Notes: a model not told the origin generated them from the sequence alone. A stretch of 64,000 bases of DNA from Sambucus nigra (GCA_949130495.1 OX422221.1:29214917-29278916), one strand, 5' to 3'; shown: positions 34,008-47,676, numbered from the stretch's first letter. Made by a program: numbers and translations.

Positions 34008-34875
34008 AATATAAATTCAACTCTTAATGCAAGTACCACAAATACACAAGTCGAGCTGATAAATAAGAGAGTGAGCACGTAGGCTCTACTACTGCACCCT
34101 ATAGTGTCATTAACGGAGAGTAACTCAAAATCAGATCAGGAATGAGGTTGCACTGATGTCCTATAACCTGGAAAATGTTAAGAGGAGACGTTAATTGCAA
34201 GTTTAAGTAGTATAACAATATAATTTACTTTTTACCACAATATAACTATGCATCTTCATCCGGTCTTTTAGTTATTTTTAAGTTAACCCAACTCAAACAA
34301 CCCTACATATCATAAGAGTCTACTCCCAATCAGATTATGTTCCCCATGATTAAGTCTTTTACATCATTATTTAATTTCAAGTACAATTTCACATTTATTA
34401 TTATGAGCTTCATCATGGTATAATATCATAAGAAAATATCTATAGCAATATCATCAGTATCTAGATCATTATCATCATAAGACAGTATAATCTGAAACAC
34501 ATACCGCATAAAAGGAAAACATCTACCTCAATGTATGCTCTACAACTAAATCATATGATTTTAGCACGGTCCAAATCATGTACTGCAAGTATGGCTCTTT
34601 AATAACATATTGTTAGTCTCACGAGGGTATTACTTTCTTAGTTTTAATATCCATTTAATTAAACGAATTATTATCCAACTACCATAAAGAATCGATTACA
34701 ACAAGTTATCGAATAACAAGGATATAACTACCTACACGTATACAATCACAGTCCCAAAACTAAACCCCACAATACTACCCTCACATGATACAATTAAAGC
34801 ACATAATGTATTTATACGTAGCGTTGGGTCCATTAACAATTGTCTAATCCATTAGACTACATTATTTCTCACGTA

Positions 34876-34922
<47 letters not shown>

Positions 34923-35258
34923 GCACACAAAGGAATGTACTCTCAATGTCCATCTCGTGACTCTATTGGGAAGACCATAGGAAGCCAAACCTAATGGGAT
35001 TAAGCAAAACACACAAAATAATGGGGTGATTATATAAAGAAGCACCATTAATGGGCCCATACCCGACCCGACTAATAGCTCTCATCAAACAACCTTCTCT
35101 CATCAAGAAGGGGACATCCTTGAATGCATGATCTAAAATAATAACATGCAATGTAGCAGCACATCTCAATCAGCATATGGTACACAGTCCGATGTTGAAC
35201 ATGAACCCCAATTCGATAGATCCTACCACGAGTAAAGGTTCATTCACATAATCACACG

Positions 35259-35302
<44 letters not shown>

Positions 35303-37256
35303 GTGTGTGTATATAACCATGGGATAATTCATACACTCAAATATACACAGCTATCCAGATTCCTACATCGTTGGATCCTTATCTGCATTAGGTTAACAAT
35401 CTCTCCAAACTAAGTTAAACATATATAATTAAATAGGATATCGCGTGTACTCAAGCGAACCCCAAATCATCTAAATCCCTAAATATTGGATCATTATTTA
35501 CGTTATTAGGATCACCAACTTTAATCCTTATTAAATTCAACTCCTAGTTTTTTTACATCTATCTCTTTCTACATATATACCAACTCGTGTTGTACATATA
35601 TATTTATTTCCTTTTTTAACCATTAAGTAAATCACACATCCTATAATCTCTCAATAATATGATTAATTCTCGCGTATATGATTCCGGGTTTAACTCCAAA
35701 TATATTTACCTAATTAATGTCCAGAATTCTCCCCACTTAGTCACACTACGTAATGAGATGAATATCACAAAGTAGGATCGTTAACAAAATCTCTAAATCA
35801 TGGTTCAAACCTAAGCAAAACAGAGAAGTCGATCAATTTTAAACAAATTGGTAGAAGTTTCGGCCCTACGTGTTGTTCAGAAAATAATCATAAAATATTC
35901 ATCGAAACTTCAAAATTACGAAACTAGTGCCTATGCATTCTTAACATAATTTAACTAGGACTTTTTTCCCCGTAAAAGACAAATTCATAGAAATACTATT
36001 CTAAAAATAGCTTGAAAGTCTCATATTCGCTTCAGAATTTCTCAGCACTACGTGTTGTTCATACAATAATCATCAAATATTTTTCACAACTCCAAAAATT
36101 ACAAAACCAATGCTCACACATTTGTAACTTAATTTAACTAGGACTTTCTTTAAGTCAGAAAGCTATATTCATACGTATACCAAATAAAAAATAGCCTCTA
36201 AGTGATGAATTTCCTCGAGAAAAATTCTGCACAATCTAAACCTCCATTAACAATACCTTAATTAACTCTCCACCATTGTTGCACACAAATTCATATGTCC
36301 AGGTCCCTAAATAGCCCTAAACCTTACTTGCTTGATATATCTTAGTCTCGATACTAATACTAACCATTCTATAATAATTTTAAGTTCTTCCAATACAAGA
36401 AGTAGATATTAATCTCTAATTATTATCTCAAGAACATTTCAAGAACACTACTCATTATCCATTCCTAATTCACCCCAAATTCAGTTTGTTTCAAAAAATT
36501 TATAAGGGATTCCTAACCTTCAATCACGAATTATTATGCCTATAATATTAATTTGACAATTTCTAATTTAAATCATGGTAATCAATCCCAATCTCATAAC
36601 AAAGGCTAATTAACATTATTTTAATATTAAATTAAGAATCCAATGAATAATAACACCAAAATACAACTTCAATTATAGTCTTATACTAAACAAACTTGCC
36701 TTAATTCGAGTGGGTTGAATCCATATATCCAGATCCCCATTTCTTCCTCTTCTCATCTTCATCTTCTCTCCATGACTTTTGGAATTCCCTTCTCCTCTTA
36801 GCATTCTCTTCTTTCCTTTAGATAACCCGTATAATATGAAATATATGGTTTAGCCTATGCCTTACACCCCTTTTATAATGTTCAGCACAAAATTCATCAT
36901 TGGGTCCATATGGACCCTGGCCCATTAAACCTAAAGCTAATCCCAAATAGCTTAATGTCTAGCCCAAGCTCTATATCAACCTTTGGAGATTCAAACTCAA
37001 CATTTTAATGTGTAAGCGGACATTTTACTCATCCCAAATGTCCTCCACAAATAATTAAATTAATTATTACTTATTCTTATCATACTTTTCATATAAAATT
37101 ATTTCCAATTATACACATAAATTAGTGACATCAGAAGTCGCTGTATATAAATTTAAATCATAAATTCCAAATAATACACCTAAATTAGTGACATCACTAG
37201 TCACTGCAGATAAAATTAAATCAATATAAAAAATTTATTTCACATGGGGTATTAGA
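34008..37256 (-). mobile_element. 5' LTR of the minus-strand gypsy element, outer piece
   Basis: Read on -, it starts T(C)TAATACCCC at 37256, a mutated TGTAATACCCC, and aligns with 18460-19209. It contains (CA)n(TA)n at 34876-34922 and (GT)n at 35263-35310. It joins 21041-21251 across the copia insertion, giving an LTR of about 3.4 kb. No gene is seen. It lands exactly at the first codon of the gypsy RNase H remnant that begins at 37257. Confidence 0.65.
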
Positions 37257-38015
37257 GATCCCAAAAATATGGAAGTGGTAAGGAGCTCGGAAAGGCCAAC
37301 TACTGTGACAAGCGTATGTAGATTTTTAGCACTGGCTGACTATTATGGGAGAAGTATACCGAGATTTCCTTCTATGCATTATTGTTGACTAATGTTACCA
37401 AAAAGGAGAACATGTTTGCGTGGAATGATGATTGTGATAAAGACTTCCAAAATTTGAAGGGTAAGTTGACATTAGCTCCGGTATTGAATATTCCAACAAC
37501 ATAAGGTTTAGTTATTTATAATGACGCCTCATATCAAGGACTTGGTTGTATGTTTTTTCAATATGGAAAGGTAATATCTTATTCTTCTCTACACTTAAAG
37601 GAACGTGAACGTAACTACCCTACACATAAGCTTGAGTTAGTGACAGTAGTTTTTGCATTAAAAATTTGAAGGCATTACTTATATGGTATTAGTTGTGAAT
37701 TTTTTACTGGAAATCAAAGTTTAAAGTACTTGTTTACTCATCAAGACTTAAATTTAAGTTAAAGGAGGTGGATGAAACTTATAAAATATTATGACTTCAC
37801 GACAAATCACTACCCTAGTAAGGCTAGTGTTGTTCTTAATGCTTTGAGTAAAAAGTCTCCAGGTAGATTATCTTGTATTTATTGCATTATAGTCGACCTG
37901 TTGAGAGAGTTAGATTTTATAGGGTGGAATTTGTTGGAGATTGATATTATAAGAAACTTCTTTACCCCTTGATCTTTAATTGATCACGTTCTAGAAAAGA
38001 AAATAAATAGGCTTG
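37257..38015 (+). pseudogene. pol: Ty3/gypsy (chromovirus-like) RT end and RNase H remnant
   Basis: The first bases read DPKNMEVVRSSERPTTVTS and RFLALADYYGR, the end-of-RT/connection motif of plant gypsy elements. After a frameshift near 37390, RNase H follows: MFAWNDDCDKDFQNLKGKL, VIYNDASYQGLGC (catalytic Asp position), RERNYPTHKLELVTVVFALK, RHYLYGISCEFFTGNQSLKY (Thr-Asp-His changed to Thr-Gly-Asn) and HYPSKASVVLNALSKK. Several stops and loss of a catalytic Asp show it is dead. It is cut on the left by the LTR ending at 37256 and on the right, near 38015, by copia LTR sequence. Confidence 0.85.
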
Positions 38016-38182
38016 ATTTGAAGCACAAATTCAGGGATCGAATCATAATACCTTTGCGGAACTTGTAGGTGATCTGATGAGGAGGCAATGAGTTGATTAA
38101 GATGATGAACTTTCTTCACTTCTAGTGTCTCAAAAACATTATTAGAATCCATCGAAAGCCTCGCATATTTTAGTATATGATC
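38016..38182 (-). mobile_element. Copia-type LTR copy 1, left piece
   Basis: It aligns to 50985-51150 (ATCATAATACCTTTGCGG / ATCACAATACCTTTGCGG; GAATCCATCGAAAGCC / GAATCCACTGAAAGCC). The copy is interrupted at 38183 by a solo LTR and resumes at 41289. Confidence 0.65.
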
Positions 38183-39095
38183 TGTGACACCCCACCTATT
38201 ATAATCCTGGGTGATCAGTCCATTATTAAATTAAATAGGAATCATTAATGGTTTCATTCTCAGCATCACTGTTGAAATACAATTAATTTACTAATACCCT
38301 AATATCCCGGTGTCAAAATTTTAATTCTTGTTATTAACATGCAAATGATATAAACCAAATAAATTACATTCACTATTTCACGCACATAATAATGAATGAA
38401 AAGATAACGAAATAGATAAATGTGCCTAGAATAACGCTCCAGATAAAAATCTCAATACAGTCATCCATAAATAGAATCTAAATCTAATGCTGGAAATAAA
38501 ATAAAAGTACAATGTCTCAATTATAACCACCAACTACAAATGGGTGACATGCCCAACTGGAATATCTAGAATGCGAAATATGAACTGAAAGATGTGGAGG
38601 CGTCTAATACCAAGGTCTTGCAACTTCCACAGCAGCTGTAGCAAGTCAAGTGAAGGAGTTCCTAAGCCTGGCATCCCTGTGGCTGAGCAACTAAAATATA
38701 TTTACAAAAATGGATTTGAAATGGGTTAGAGCCCAAGTAAAACAGTTTGAAAAAGTTTATTAAGTATTTAAAATGCATCAAAATAAGATATTATATACAT
38801 GTTAGCTCTGCATGATCTCACTTGAGGTCCTCACCTCTCAGCTATTATGCACGCCTAACGTACTACTCTAACCCACCTGGTTATGCTGCCCACCTAACTA
38901 GTCTGACTTACATCTCTTCCCTCCTAATAATTTATTGTACCCACCGTATTTCCCAAACAATACGATACTACATTTTCAATTCTTTTTATTTATTAGGAAT
39001 CATAAGTTTATGAATAAGTTCTCGTACACTTAAAGTAATTTAGATATCACTATCTATCTTATCTACTACTACACCCATAGTAGAATAAATCACAC

Positions 39096-39096
<1 letters not shown>

Positions 39097-39161
<65 letters not shown>
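39097..39161. repeat. (TA)n microsatellite
   Basis: About 32 uninterrupted TA units. Confidence 0.97.
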
Positions 39162-39164
<3 letters not shown>

Positions 39165-39448
39165 TCTTATATTATATACGTATACGGCATCCCTAGGTGG
39201 AGACCTGCGATGCCGGCATACTCTACTATCAAGTCCTGGTACATCACATACTAAGTAAGGACATCAGTTCGGATATCACCCTCAAACCATAAATCAACTC
39301 ACACATATTGGAAGCGAACATAGTTCCAAGACTTTGGGCTATGCACATACCTAACGCACCCAAATGAACTGCCACACCCTTATTCACACAAGTGGTGCTC
39401 AATCACTAAGTTCTATGTTCTGAGGTATAAGTCAATATCCCCACCACT

Positions 39449-39557
39449 GGGCTGGTCAAAATAAGACTGTCCACGAAGTGAAACCTCCCGTGATAGCAAG
39501 TAGCCTAGGTATGATTACACATAATAAATCAAACAACAAGTATTCACACCACCCACC

Positions 39558-39593
<36 letters not shown>

Positions 39594-39737
39594 CACAACC
39601 TACATTATATATCCCCATACGTAGTAATGGGCTCGTCAAAATAAGACTATCCACGAAGCGAAACCTCCCGTGATAGCAAGTAGCCTAGGTATGTTTACAC
39701 ATAATAAATCAAACAAAAGGTATTCACACCACCCATA
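39449..39737. repeat. Direct duplication spaced exactly 180 bp
   Basis: The ~109-bp segment GGGCTGGTCAAAATAAGACT … CACACCACCC (39449-39557) recurs at 39629-39737 with about six changes. An AC/TA microsatellite lies between the copies. Confidence 0.88.
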
Positions 39738-41288
39738 TATATATATCCCATACGTAGTATAGAAACTCTCGAATATTCTACGTATCATTACTTTACCATA
39801 ATACTTCTCATTGTATAACCCCGAGTAATTCCCAATACCTGAAAGGTTACCAATTGTCCCCCGAGTAAATTCAGTAGATATCTCCCTCATACCCTACCGG
39901 TCTAGGTCATACATTCCCTTGATTTTCCATGACACGATATCATTCTCCGAATTAGGTTTTATTACGCCATTAAACCTAATCAAATATATCCTTAAGTTCT
40001 CCTCATGTGACTAGTCTTAATCCCAACATTTGCCCGTTGGTCATTAAGGTGTCTCCTATTAGGTTTTAAAATGACTTCAGAGGTTAACCCAATCATTTCC
40101 CATGAGTTCTAATAAAAAAATGGGGAAAATTTTGCAATTCTAGGAAACTGAATCGATTCGGCCTTGGTCCGAATCGATTCACTTGCAACAGGTCTCGTCT
40201 TCTCTAATTATAACAGTTACGGGATTCACCATTTTTAACCCTTAAACCTCCGTGATTCATTCCCAATCTCCCAACCAAACATGCTAAACATTACACCAAC
40301 ATATATACATGATTTCTAACGTATTAGAATCATTAAATCATCCAAGAACACCTTTAAATTTAATTAATTCAAGATTAATTCTTTAAAAACCCTAGTTTAT
40401 CGTTTTTATTAAAGAACTGCAACATAACTCTAGATTTCTTCATAAATTCGTTAAACTAATTCATCAAATTCATCCTACAAGCAGAGAAATCAAGGCTATC
40501 ACAATTCCTACCCAAGAATATACTTTATATCTTCCAAATTAAGACAAAACTCATGAAAGCAACATATTTATCATCCTACTCTAACATGGATGGTATATCT
40601 AATCATAAGTCAGCAAGATAAATTCTTGCCTCTATATATACGTCTAAATTTCCACAGAATAATAGTCGGGTAGTATTCCTCTCCTTCCGATCTACTCAAC
40701 GGTGGTGGTGGTGGTGGTGGTACAAGAAAGGTGGAAAAGCCTTAGAGTCTCTCTGAAAACCCTTCTCCATCCTCCTCCTGTATCCTCTTTGTGTTTCTTA
40801 TTTTTACCCTAACTTCCCTTACGTAACTACAGATATAACTATTCAATTTTCGTAGGTCCCTTTTCCCCAAAATTTCAAAAGACCAAAATACCTTATGGGG
40901 TGCAGATCTGGCCTAAAAATGCCCTAGGACCCAAACTAAATCCTCGAGTACACTTTTCTGACTATTTCAACCCTTCCGGATGCAATGGCACACTCGAAAT
41001 GACCATTTGGATGACCCATAATTAAATTACATTTTATCCCACAAATACAAGTCCCCACACGACTGACACGCGCGTTCCGACTAAATTTACTGTAATTGTC
41101 GTATTTCTCAATCATGACAATCATAATATTTTTTTATCAATTTTATTACTCATTCACTAAGTAATATTCAATATAAATAAATATTAACCCTTGTCTTGCT
41201 AATAAATATTTATTTTAATTCGAATTGATTTCCCATTTTAATTTAATTAATCCCTATATAAAAATCATTAAAATTATGGGGTGTTACA

Positions 41289-41945
41289 TCCTCCTAAGTA
41301 GATTATGTGTGTCGACACTCTTGGAGATGAATATTTGGTCTTTTGAGTGAAATAGGACATCATCTCTCTACACCCATCACAAAAACATGAATGGTACTTT
41401 TCCTCTCCCTCTCTAGCCCTCAATAATTAGTACATTGCTTAAAACCCTATCTTACACTAATATATATAGGTATAAGTAGTGAGCTTGGGCTAAATTCAGT
41501 TTTTAGAGACTACGAGCTTGCTACTTGTGTAAATGGACTGCAATAGGGACTCAAGACTATCTAATTAAATTAGATTCCAAATAGGTACTCAAAAATCCAA
41601 AATTGCATCCTCGTAATTAATTCCATAAAATAATTATGAATGCACTCGAATTTAATTATCTAAAAATTTCTCGATGATGAGATATTATTTGTAAAGATGA
41701 TATGTTACCTTTTATGATTCCATGTGTTCAGCATACAATACCCGCTTAGTCAAATCAATTTTTCACTAATCAATTATAACCAACTTCTTATTTATTCCTT
41801 GATCTTAGACATGACTTATTTGATACTCTACTGGATATAAATCACCTGGCCAGGTTTACTGGTAGAATAAAACCCTATAAGCCTATCAAAGGAATATCAT
41901 AATCCAATATCATTCTTAGACATGGATGCCTCCAAATTATTATCT
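41289..41945 (-). mobile_element. Copia-type LTR copy 1, right piece
   Basis: It is collinear with 51160-51640 and then 61620-61805. On - it has a TATA box (TATATATATTAG, about 41458-41470). It lies on the 3' side of the minus-strand copia pol remnant (42590-44335) and is therefore likely that element's 3' LTR. The outer boundary is approximate. Confidence 0.6.
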
Positions 41946-42589
41946 CATAACTCACCCATTGATTGCCCAACTTGCGGAGATTTAGATCCAATAAAATTAA
42001 ATCGTACCCAAAATAATCAAATCAAAAATTGTTCAAGGATTCCAATCCTCATAAGCCTTGGGATTAAGAACCTATAAACCATTTTCAAACCTATGAGATT
42101 GTTTAAGTCTAATCTAATCAGCACTTAAACTTGAATCTCACCAATGGTCATGTTCAATAAATTCCTAATGTATTAGACACAATCCTCTTCGAACTATCAG
42201 ACAAGTTCTTGAACCATAAGATATGTTACCATAGTTAAGATAGAGTACTAACATTTAACTGACAATTTTACCGATATGATGCCAACTCCCTATCTAGGCT
42301 GTGAACAGTTCAATTGTACTAGGACCAAAATTTCAATCTTCCATGATTAAGTCGAACTCAACTCTCTGAAAATCCTACTAAGTCTAATTAACCAACATTG
42401 CATACAATATATATATATAAGGCATTCCCACTAACATGATTCTCATTTCAAAATGAACCTGGAGCATCTTAATTGAAAAATGAATTTCATGTATGGTTTT
42501 AATAATGATACCCAACCAGTATCCCTCTTAGTCTTAAAGTCGTGTGTATATGTATCCAACTCCTAACCCATCTACTCAGCAGTATATAG
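41946..42589. other. Unassigned stretch beside copia pol remnant
   Basis: No gene is seen. Position suggests the 3' untranslated part of the minus-strand copia element. Confidence 0.3.
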
Positions 42590-44335
42590 CCCTAGTTGTA
42601 TAAGGATTAACCGAGTGTTATCCAACATAACATTGGTCATAAACTTATCACCTACCATGTTCGATCTCCCGAACTAGGTGAAACCTACGTTTAATGTAAT
42701 TAACCTTTTTGTGGGTTATGGGTTCTCACGAAGTTATAATTATTCCACTCTTACACAATATAGTTTAGTAGCTAATTCCACTTAAGGAACCTTACCCAAG
42801 TCACATAGGAAGTTACCGATACTTATACCTCTTTATTTTCCTCACAAGTGGCAATAAGTTTAGCTTCCACGGTGGACTAATCAGTGCATGATTATTTCAC
42901 AGTCCCTAAACTTACAGGTCCACCACCTTAGGTATATACATATCCTGAGGTAGGAAACCTAGAATCCTTATCTGACTAAAATACGAGTCTTTGTACCTTA
43001 ATGGTACAAGAATATAGAGTAAATTAGTTGACCATGCCAATAACATCAATCTATTTCACAACATAGCATACATAAGGCTGGCAATCGCTAGAGCATAAGG
43101 TATATTACTCATTCTTTCTATCTAATCAAAGTTTTTAGTAAACTGATCCTTAGATATAGATATTCCATTACTGAAAGGAAAAAAATCCTTTATTCAAATC
43201 CCACATGACAAACCTATAATCAAATCATCAATATAAATGGCTTGGGATAGGCACAACATCATCTTTATCCAACAAAGCAAAACCTTGATCCCAAGGATAT
43301 GAATGACTCATCCTAAGTTCTTCATATTCAGTTTCCTGAATAACCACACTTTTATGCAAGACAATGCACCCACCTCATTCTCGATTAGGAGAATATCATC
43401 CACCTATTGTACTAGAAATATCACCACATTTTTGTCTTACTTCTTATACAAATAAGTATTATTTGGACCGTGATTAAAATCAATATTGATTTTCAGATCG
43501 AATTGAATGTTTCAATACATTAACATTAGCTTAAATCCATAAATGATTTTTTTAAGCCCACACAATATGCATTCCTAACATCATACTATGAAACCATTGG
43601 GTTGCATCATGTAAAAAATCACTTCTCAAGATGATCGTTCAAGAATACAGTCTTGATGTTGAAAGAATCTTGATTGACTTAAGCATGGCTATCGATGAGA
43701 TGGTTTAATCATAGTCAATCCTTTTCATTCTGAGTAAACCTTTTCACAACAAGCCATGCATTGAAAGTTTCTAGCTTCCTATTTATCCATATTTTCACGA
43801 GACGGTTTTTATCCCATTAAAAAGTATGAAATCACCTATGAAATGATTCGAATACATATAATTCATCTCGGTATTCATAGCCTTAATTCAAACCTAAAGT
43901 CTTTTTCATAGAATTCCTCATTATAGTTCCTAGGGACTCAATTCGTGTTTCTATAGGATCTCACCGAAATGTTCACCCAAAAATACTAACATGTCAGGAA
44001 GAATCTTAATACTCTCACTATGATGTGGCATCACTTGCGATCCAGTATATGTGACACGTGTATCCTGATCATCGATAATACTCCACTAACACTAGGCAGT
44101 GTAATATTTATTTAAGGTTGTATTCCATCGTGTATGGGTGGTCTAGCAATGTTGGTAATGTGATGTTCCTTTTTAATCCGTTGTAAGTCTAGCTTCCTCC
44201 TAGGCCCGTGAATTATTACATAATCCTCTTTCAATAATCGAGCATTCATACAATCAATAACCTTCTTGTGATTAGGAATATAACATAAACTACCTTTAGT
44301 ACCTTTGGGATAGCCAATAAAGATACATACTTATG
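42590..44335 (-). pseudogene. pol: Ty1/copia pol remnant (integrase C-terminus, RT, RNase H)
   Basis: On - the order is integrase C-terminal FIGYPKGTKGSLCYIPNHKK and NARLLKEDYVI (about 44325-44220), then decayed RT. RT retains VDDILLIENEVGAL (YVDD region, about 43420), ILGIK, a YIDDLI segment, SNGISISKDQ, IERMSNIPYA and ASLMYAML (about 43060). RNase H shows STVEAKLIATCEENKEV (about 42870). Many stops and frameshifts are present. The motif set differs from the copia element at 24-30 kb, so this is another copia lineage. It runs head-on toward the Tat-like remnant that starts at 44436. Confidence 0.8.
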
Positions 44336-44435
44336 TTGTGCATCTCTAAACCCTTGGAAACTATGTTTTGATGGTTCAAAAATTCAAATAACGTAAGGTA
44401 TAAGGTTGATCGTTGAATTCGCTGAATATATTAAA

Positions 44436-45909
44436 ACCAAGCATGGATATAAGTTGGAAGAGAACACATGTTTCAACAATTAAGTAGAATATGAGGCTGT
44501 AATAATGGTCCTAGAAATCTATCAAAGTTGTAATGCTTTAGTAATAGAGGTTTTTTATGATTCTAAATTTGTTATAAGACAGTTAACTGGTGAATACATA
44601 TGTGTTCCTGATGATGTAACTTTATACAACCAAGTGGATTTAAATTTATTATCTAACTTTTATGAAGTCACGTTAAATTTTATTTCCAAATTTTTAAATG
44701 AAGAGGCTAATAAAATTGCTCAAAAGGCCTCAAGTTTCAAGATTGATGACAATCTCGAAGCAAAGTTAAAGATTAGTTACATTTATGGTTTTTTTACCAT
44801 TAATTCATAACAAATATCCCTTGGTTGAAGTCGAGAATATTGATATTCAAAAAGACTGGAGAAAATCATTCATTGAATATCTAACTGACCCAAATATCAA
44901 AAGTGATAGGGATGGTAGGTTGAGAGAAACCAATTATGTTATGTATGTTTGGAATCTATATAAAAGAGGTGTTGATGGTATGATCCTATAATGACTAAGT
45001 AGGGATGAAGGCTTAACATCCATAGAAAAAGTCTATAAAAGTCTTTGTGGGGCTCGTCGGGGTGGTCCTAAGATGAAGTGGTTATTAAAAAGACATGGAT
45101 TTTATTGGCCATCCACTTTAAAAGACAATATTTATTTTGAAAAAGGATACCAGAAATTCTAATAGCATGGTCCTCTGAATTATGTTCCTGCTATAAATCT
45201 ATAATATGTAGTGAAGTCTTGGCCATTTAGGGGATGGGATATTGATATCATTAGAAAATTTAATCCTCAATCTTATAAATCTACAATATGTAGTGAAGTC
45301 AATCCTATAAGTTTTACCAAATGGATATTGATATCATTAGTAACATATTATTTTACCAAATGGGTAAAAGCGAAGGCTTTAAAGTCATTTACCCATAATG
45401 AATTGGTAGATTTATTGCAAGACATTGTATATAGTCTTGGGATCCCAGAAACCATAACCTCGGACAATGCAAGCATCTTCTAATCATAAATGGTGTTAGG
45501 ATTCACCTCAAAGTTAGGAATAACTTTGACAAAATCAGCACCATATTATGCTCAATCAAATGGTCAGGTTGAGGCCACAAATAAAGTGATCAAGTATTAC
45601 CTAAGCAAATTAATTGAGAAAAATCCAAGACATTGGTATAATCTGTTGCTAGAAGTTTTATGAGCTTATGGGATCTCTAAACTGTCAAGTACTGGGGTGA
45701 CTCTATATGCCTTAAGTTATAGGCAGAATGTTGTTTTAATAACTAAAATCAATCTTAATTGATTAAGACTGGTGGCCCAAAATGAATTAACACTAGAAGG
45801 TTATGACCAAGCAATGCACGTGAAAATTGAAAAGCATGTGATGAGAGTTCCAAGACAATCTGATGCATTGGTTGAAGAAAAATACAAAAAAAATCCATGT
45901 TTGAATTAA
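44436..45909 (+). pseudogene. pol: Ty3/gypsy Tat-like pol remnant (second RNase H and integrase)
   Basis: The reading begins with YKLEENTCFNN and VEYEAVIMVLEI, then VIRQLTGEYICVPDD and FLNEEANKIAQKAS. This is the extra RVT_3-type RNase H found in Tat/Ogre elements. Integrase follows: CGARRGGPKMKWLLKRHGFYWP, where zinc-binding His residues are lost; WPFRGWDIDII (first Asp, about 45240); YYFTKWVKAKAL; TSDNASIF (second Asp); and QSNGQVEATNKVIKYYL (Glu). It fades out after NELTLEGYDQAM (about 45800). There are repeated stops and frameshifts. A small direct repeat (AATATGTAGTGAAGTC at about 45205 and 45286) marks a local duplication. Confidence 0.82.
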
Positions 45910-46773
45910 TTTATCTCTAGTGACAACTAAAAATCATCAATTGGATGCTTCCACATGTGTTGTGAGATTTGGTGGGGCCCCTGTCAATAAAGAGACATGC
46001 ACACAAAAGGGTTCTAGAATTTGAACATTTTAGGACTAAAAAGCGCAAAATTGTTATTAGTAAATATTATACAAAATTTGGTTATCAAACCCTTATTTAC
46101 CAAATGGTTCAACTAAAAATAAATATCAAGGTAATAAAATTGGTGAACATCAAAATTTAATATAAAAGGAAATAGGAAAATAAAAATTTAACAACATAAT
46201 TGGTTTAATCCAAAACCATTAATAATCATTCAAAACAAAAGCTTAATTCCATTAATTGACCAAAAAAGGAATTTACAAAAGCTAGAATTACAATAATGGG
46301 GGAACACATATGTGATGTACTTATGCCAAGTATTCCATAAAAAGAGAATTTGATCTTGCTCTGATTCTAAGTAATCAAAATCTAGAGCCATCTTTAGAAA
46401 GAATGGGTCAGCATGTTTAATCCTTAAAACTAAATCTATTGCGGCCTTATATTGTAGCCTAGTTCAAAGAACGATCCTTCTATAGGAAAGATGATCAAGA
46501 CCATGATCCTCAGGGGGGCTCTCTTGATAATTGTAAATTGAGGAAAATTCCGTTCAATCATCCACAGACAAATTATCCCGTGTAAAAAGGTCAACTGTAT
46601 GTCCACCCGACGATCATAATCTTGAAAGCCATCATCATGTCATCTTAACCTCCTACTAAAAGAACGATAAGATTTTAGGAAGAATGATATTTAGGCTTGA
46701 TGTATGGGAAGAGTGTCTTCGAAGTATTGAATGGCCATAATTTCTTAAAGATTATTATCAAAAGTATGACCTC
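45910..46773. other. Unassigned stretch between Tat pol remnant and antisense ORF
   Basis: No supported gene. Very A-rich on + in 46000-46280. Confidence 0.35.
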
Positions 46774-47676
46774 TCAAAAAAAACAAGGGGAGAGTTGAGG
46801 AAAAAAATGGAGGATATCTAAGGCTTTATCAATATCAATGGCAGTATAGGTCTGAGAGATGGGATTATAACCAATATCTGAACCATCATAGACAGGACTC
46901 TCCAAGTATTTGATAGGATCCATAGACAAAGTGTATAGTAAAATAACCCTCTTAGATAGGACAATATTAGAGAAATCAGTTTTCGTAACTTTCCTTTCAA
47001 AGCTAAGGGTGTCAAAGATGGGACTAGACAAGAAAAAGGAGGTGCTGAGCTAATTGAAAAAATAATATGGGGTGTTATATGAAAATTTATGATGGGGGAA
47101 TGGGAATCCTTAGGTATACATGTTGGTTCAAATTGAGATGAGTAACCCCAAGCTGCCAAAAGGTTTAAATATGTGATTTTTCCCTGTCAAAGAGGATATA
47201 AGGCAAAGATGATCTTGATTAAGCATAGGCATTATGGTGATGAATAATATAAGTTGGAAAACCCATTTGAGTGTGATGATCAAGAGATAAATGAGGATAG
47301 ACAAAATATAACTCATAAATAAATCTATAATTATCATGATTTTGTCTTGAAGGCACTTCCCATAAAGGTCCACTGAGAGGATATAGCTTTGAGTTATCAG
47401 GAATTTTGGTGGTAAGATCACGATAAGGATTGGATGAGTTGAGAAGTGTGTACTTAGGCTCATAATCAGACCTCTTATGTGGGATATTGATATTGAGATC
47501 CATAACGTCCTCAAGTTATTCTTATTCTTTAGGCCAAGACACTTTAGAGCTCTGTTGAATGAGATAGAAATTAGATCCACCATAGGAAGAGGGAGCAGAG
47601 CATTCATTAAATCCCATCTTTGTCTATCCCGAGAGTTAACAAAAAATTCATCATCATAATATCCATCATCAACCAT
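46774..47676 (-). pseudogene. Antisense extra-ORF remnant of the Tat-like element
   Basis: On -, coding-like sequence starts at an ATG at 47676 (MVDDGYYDDEFFVNSRDRQR) and proceeds through three frames. One has PHKRSDYEPKYTLLNSSNPY and LYPLSGPLWEVPSRQNHD (47503-47219). Another, further on, has TKTDFSNIVLSKRVILLYTL and YLESPVYDGSDIGYNPISQT (47031-46774). I do not recognise the family. Its place, downstream of Tat-type pol and in reverse orientation before a PPT/LTR, matches the antisense extra ORFs reported for plant Tat elements (Steinbauerová and co-workers). That identification is inference from position. Confidence 0.5.

Larger units (their letters stand above)
38183..41288 (-). mobile_element. 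Solo LTR (3.1 kb), minus strand
   Basis: On + it starts TGTGACACCCCACC and ends ATGGGGTGTTACA, i.e. TGTAACACCCCAT … GGTGGGGTGTCACA on -. The sequences on either side rejoin to match the uninterrupted copy at 51000-51640, showing an insertion. No PBS or PPT adjoins it. The flanking 5-mers (TGATC and TCCTC) do not match, so the duplication is decayed or partly deleted. It contains GAATCGATTC motifs (40148-40180), (TA)n at 39097-39161, a 180-bp-spaced duplication and (GGT)n at about 40702-40722. Confidence 0.72.

Noticed and set aside
36001..36480. Coding gene inside 34008-37256
   Set aside because: No long frame on either strand; the sequence is collinear with an LTR copy at 18460-19209 in its distal part.
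46774..47676. Endogenous plant virus gene
   Set aside because: No recognisable viral motif; the Tat antisense-ORF position explains it better.
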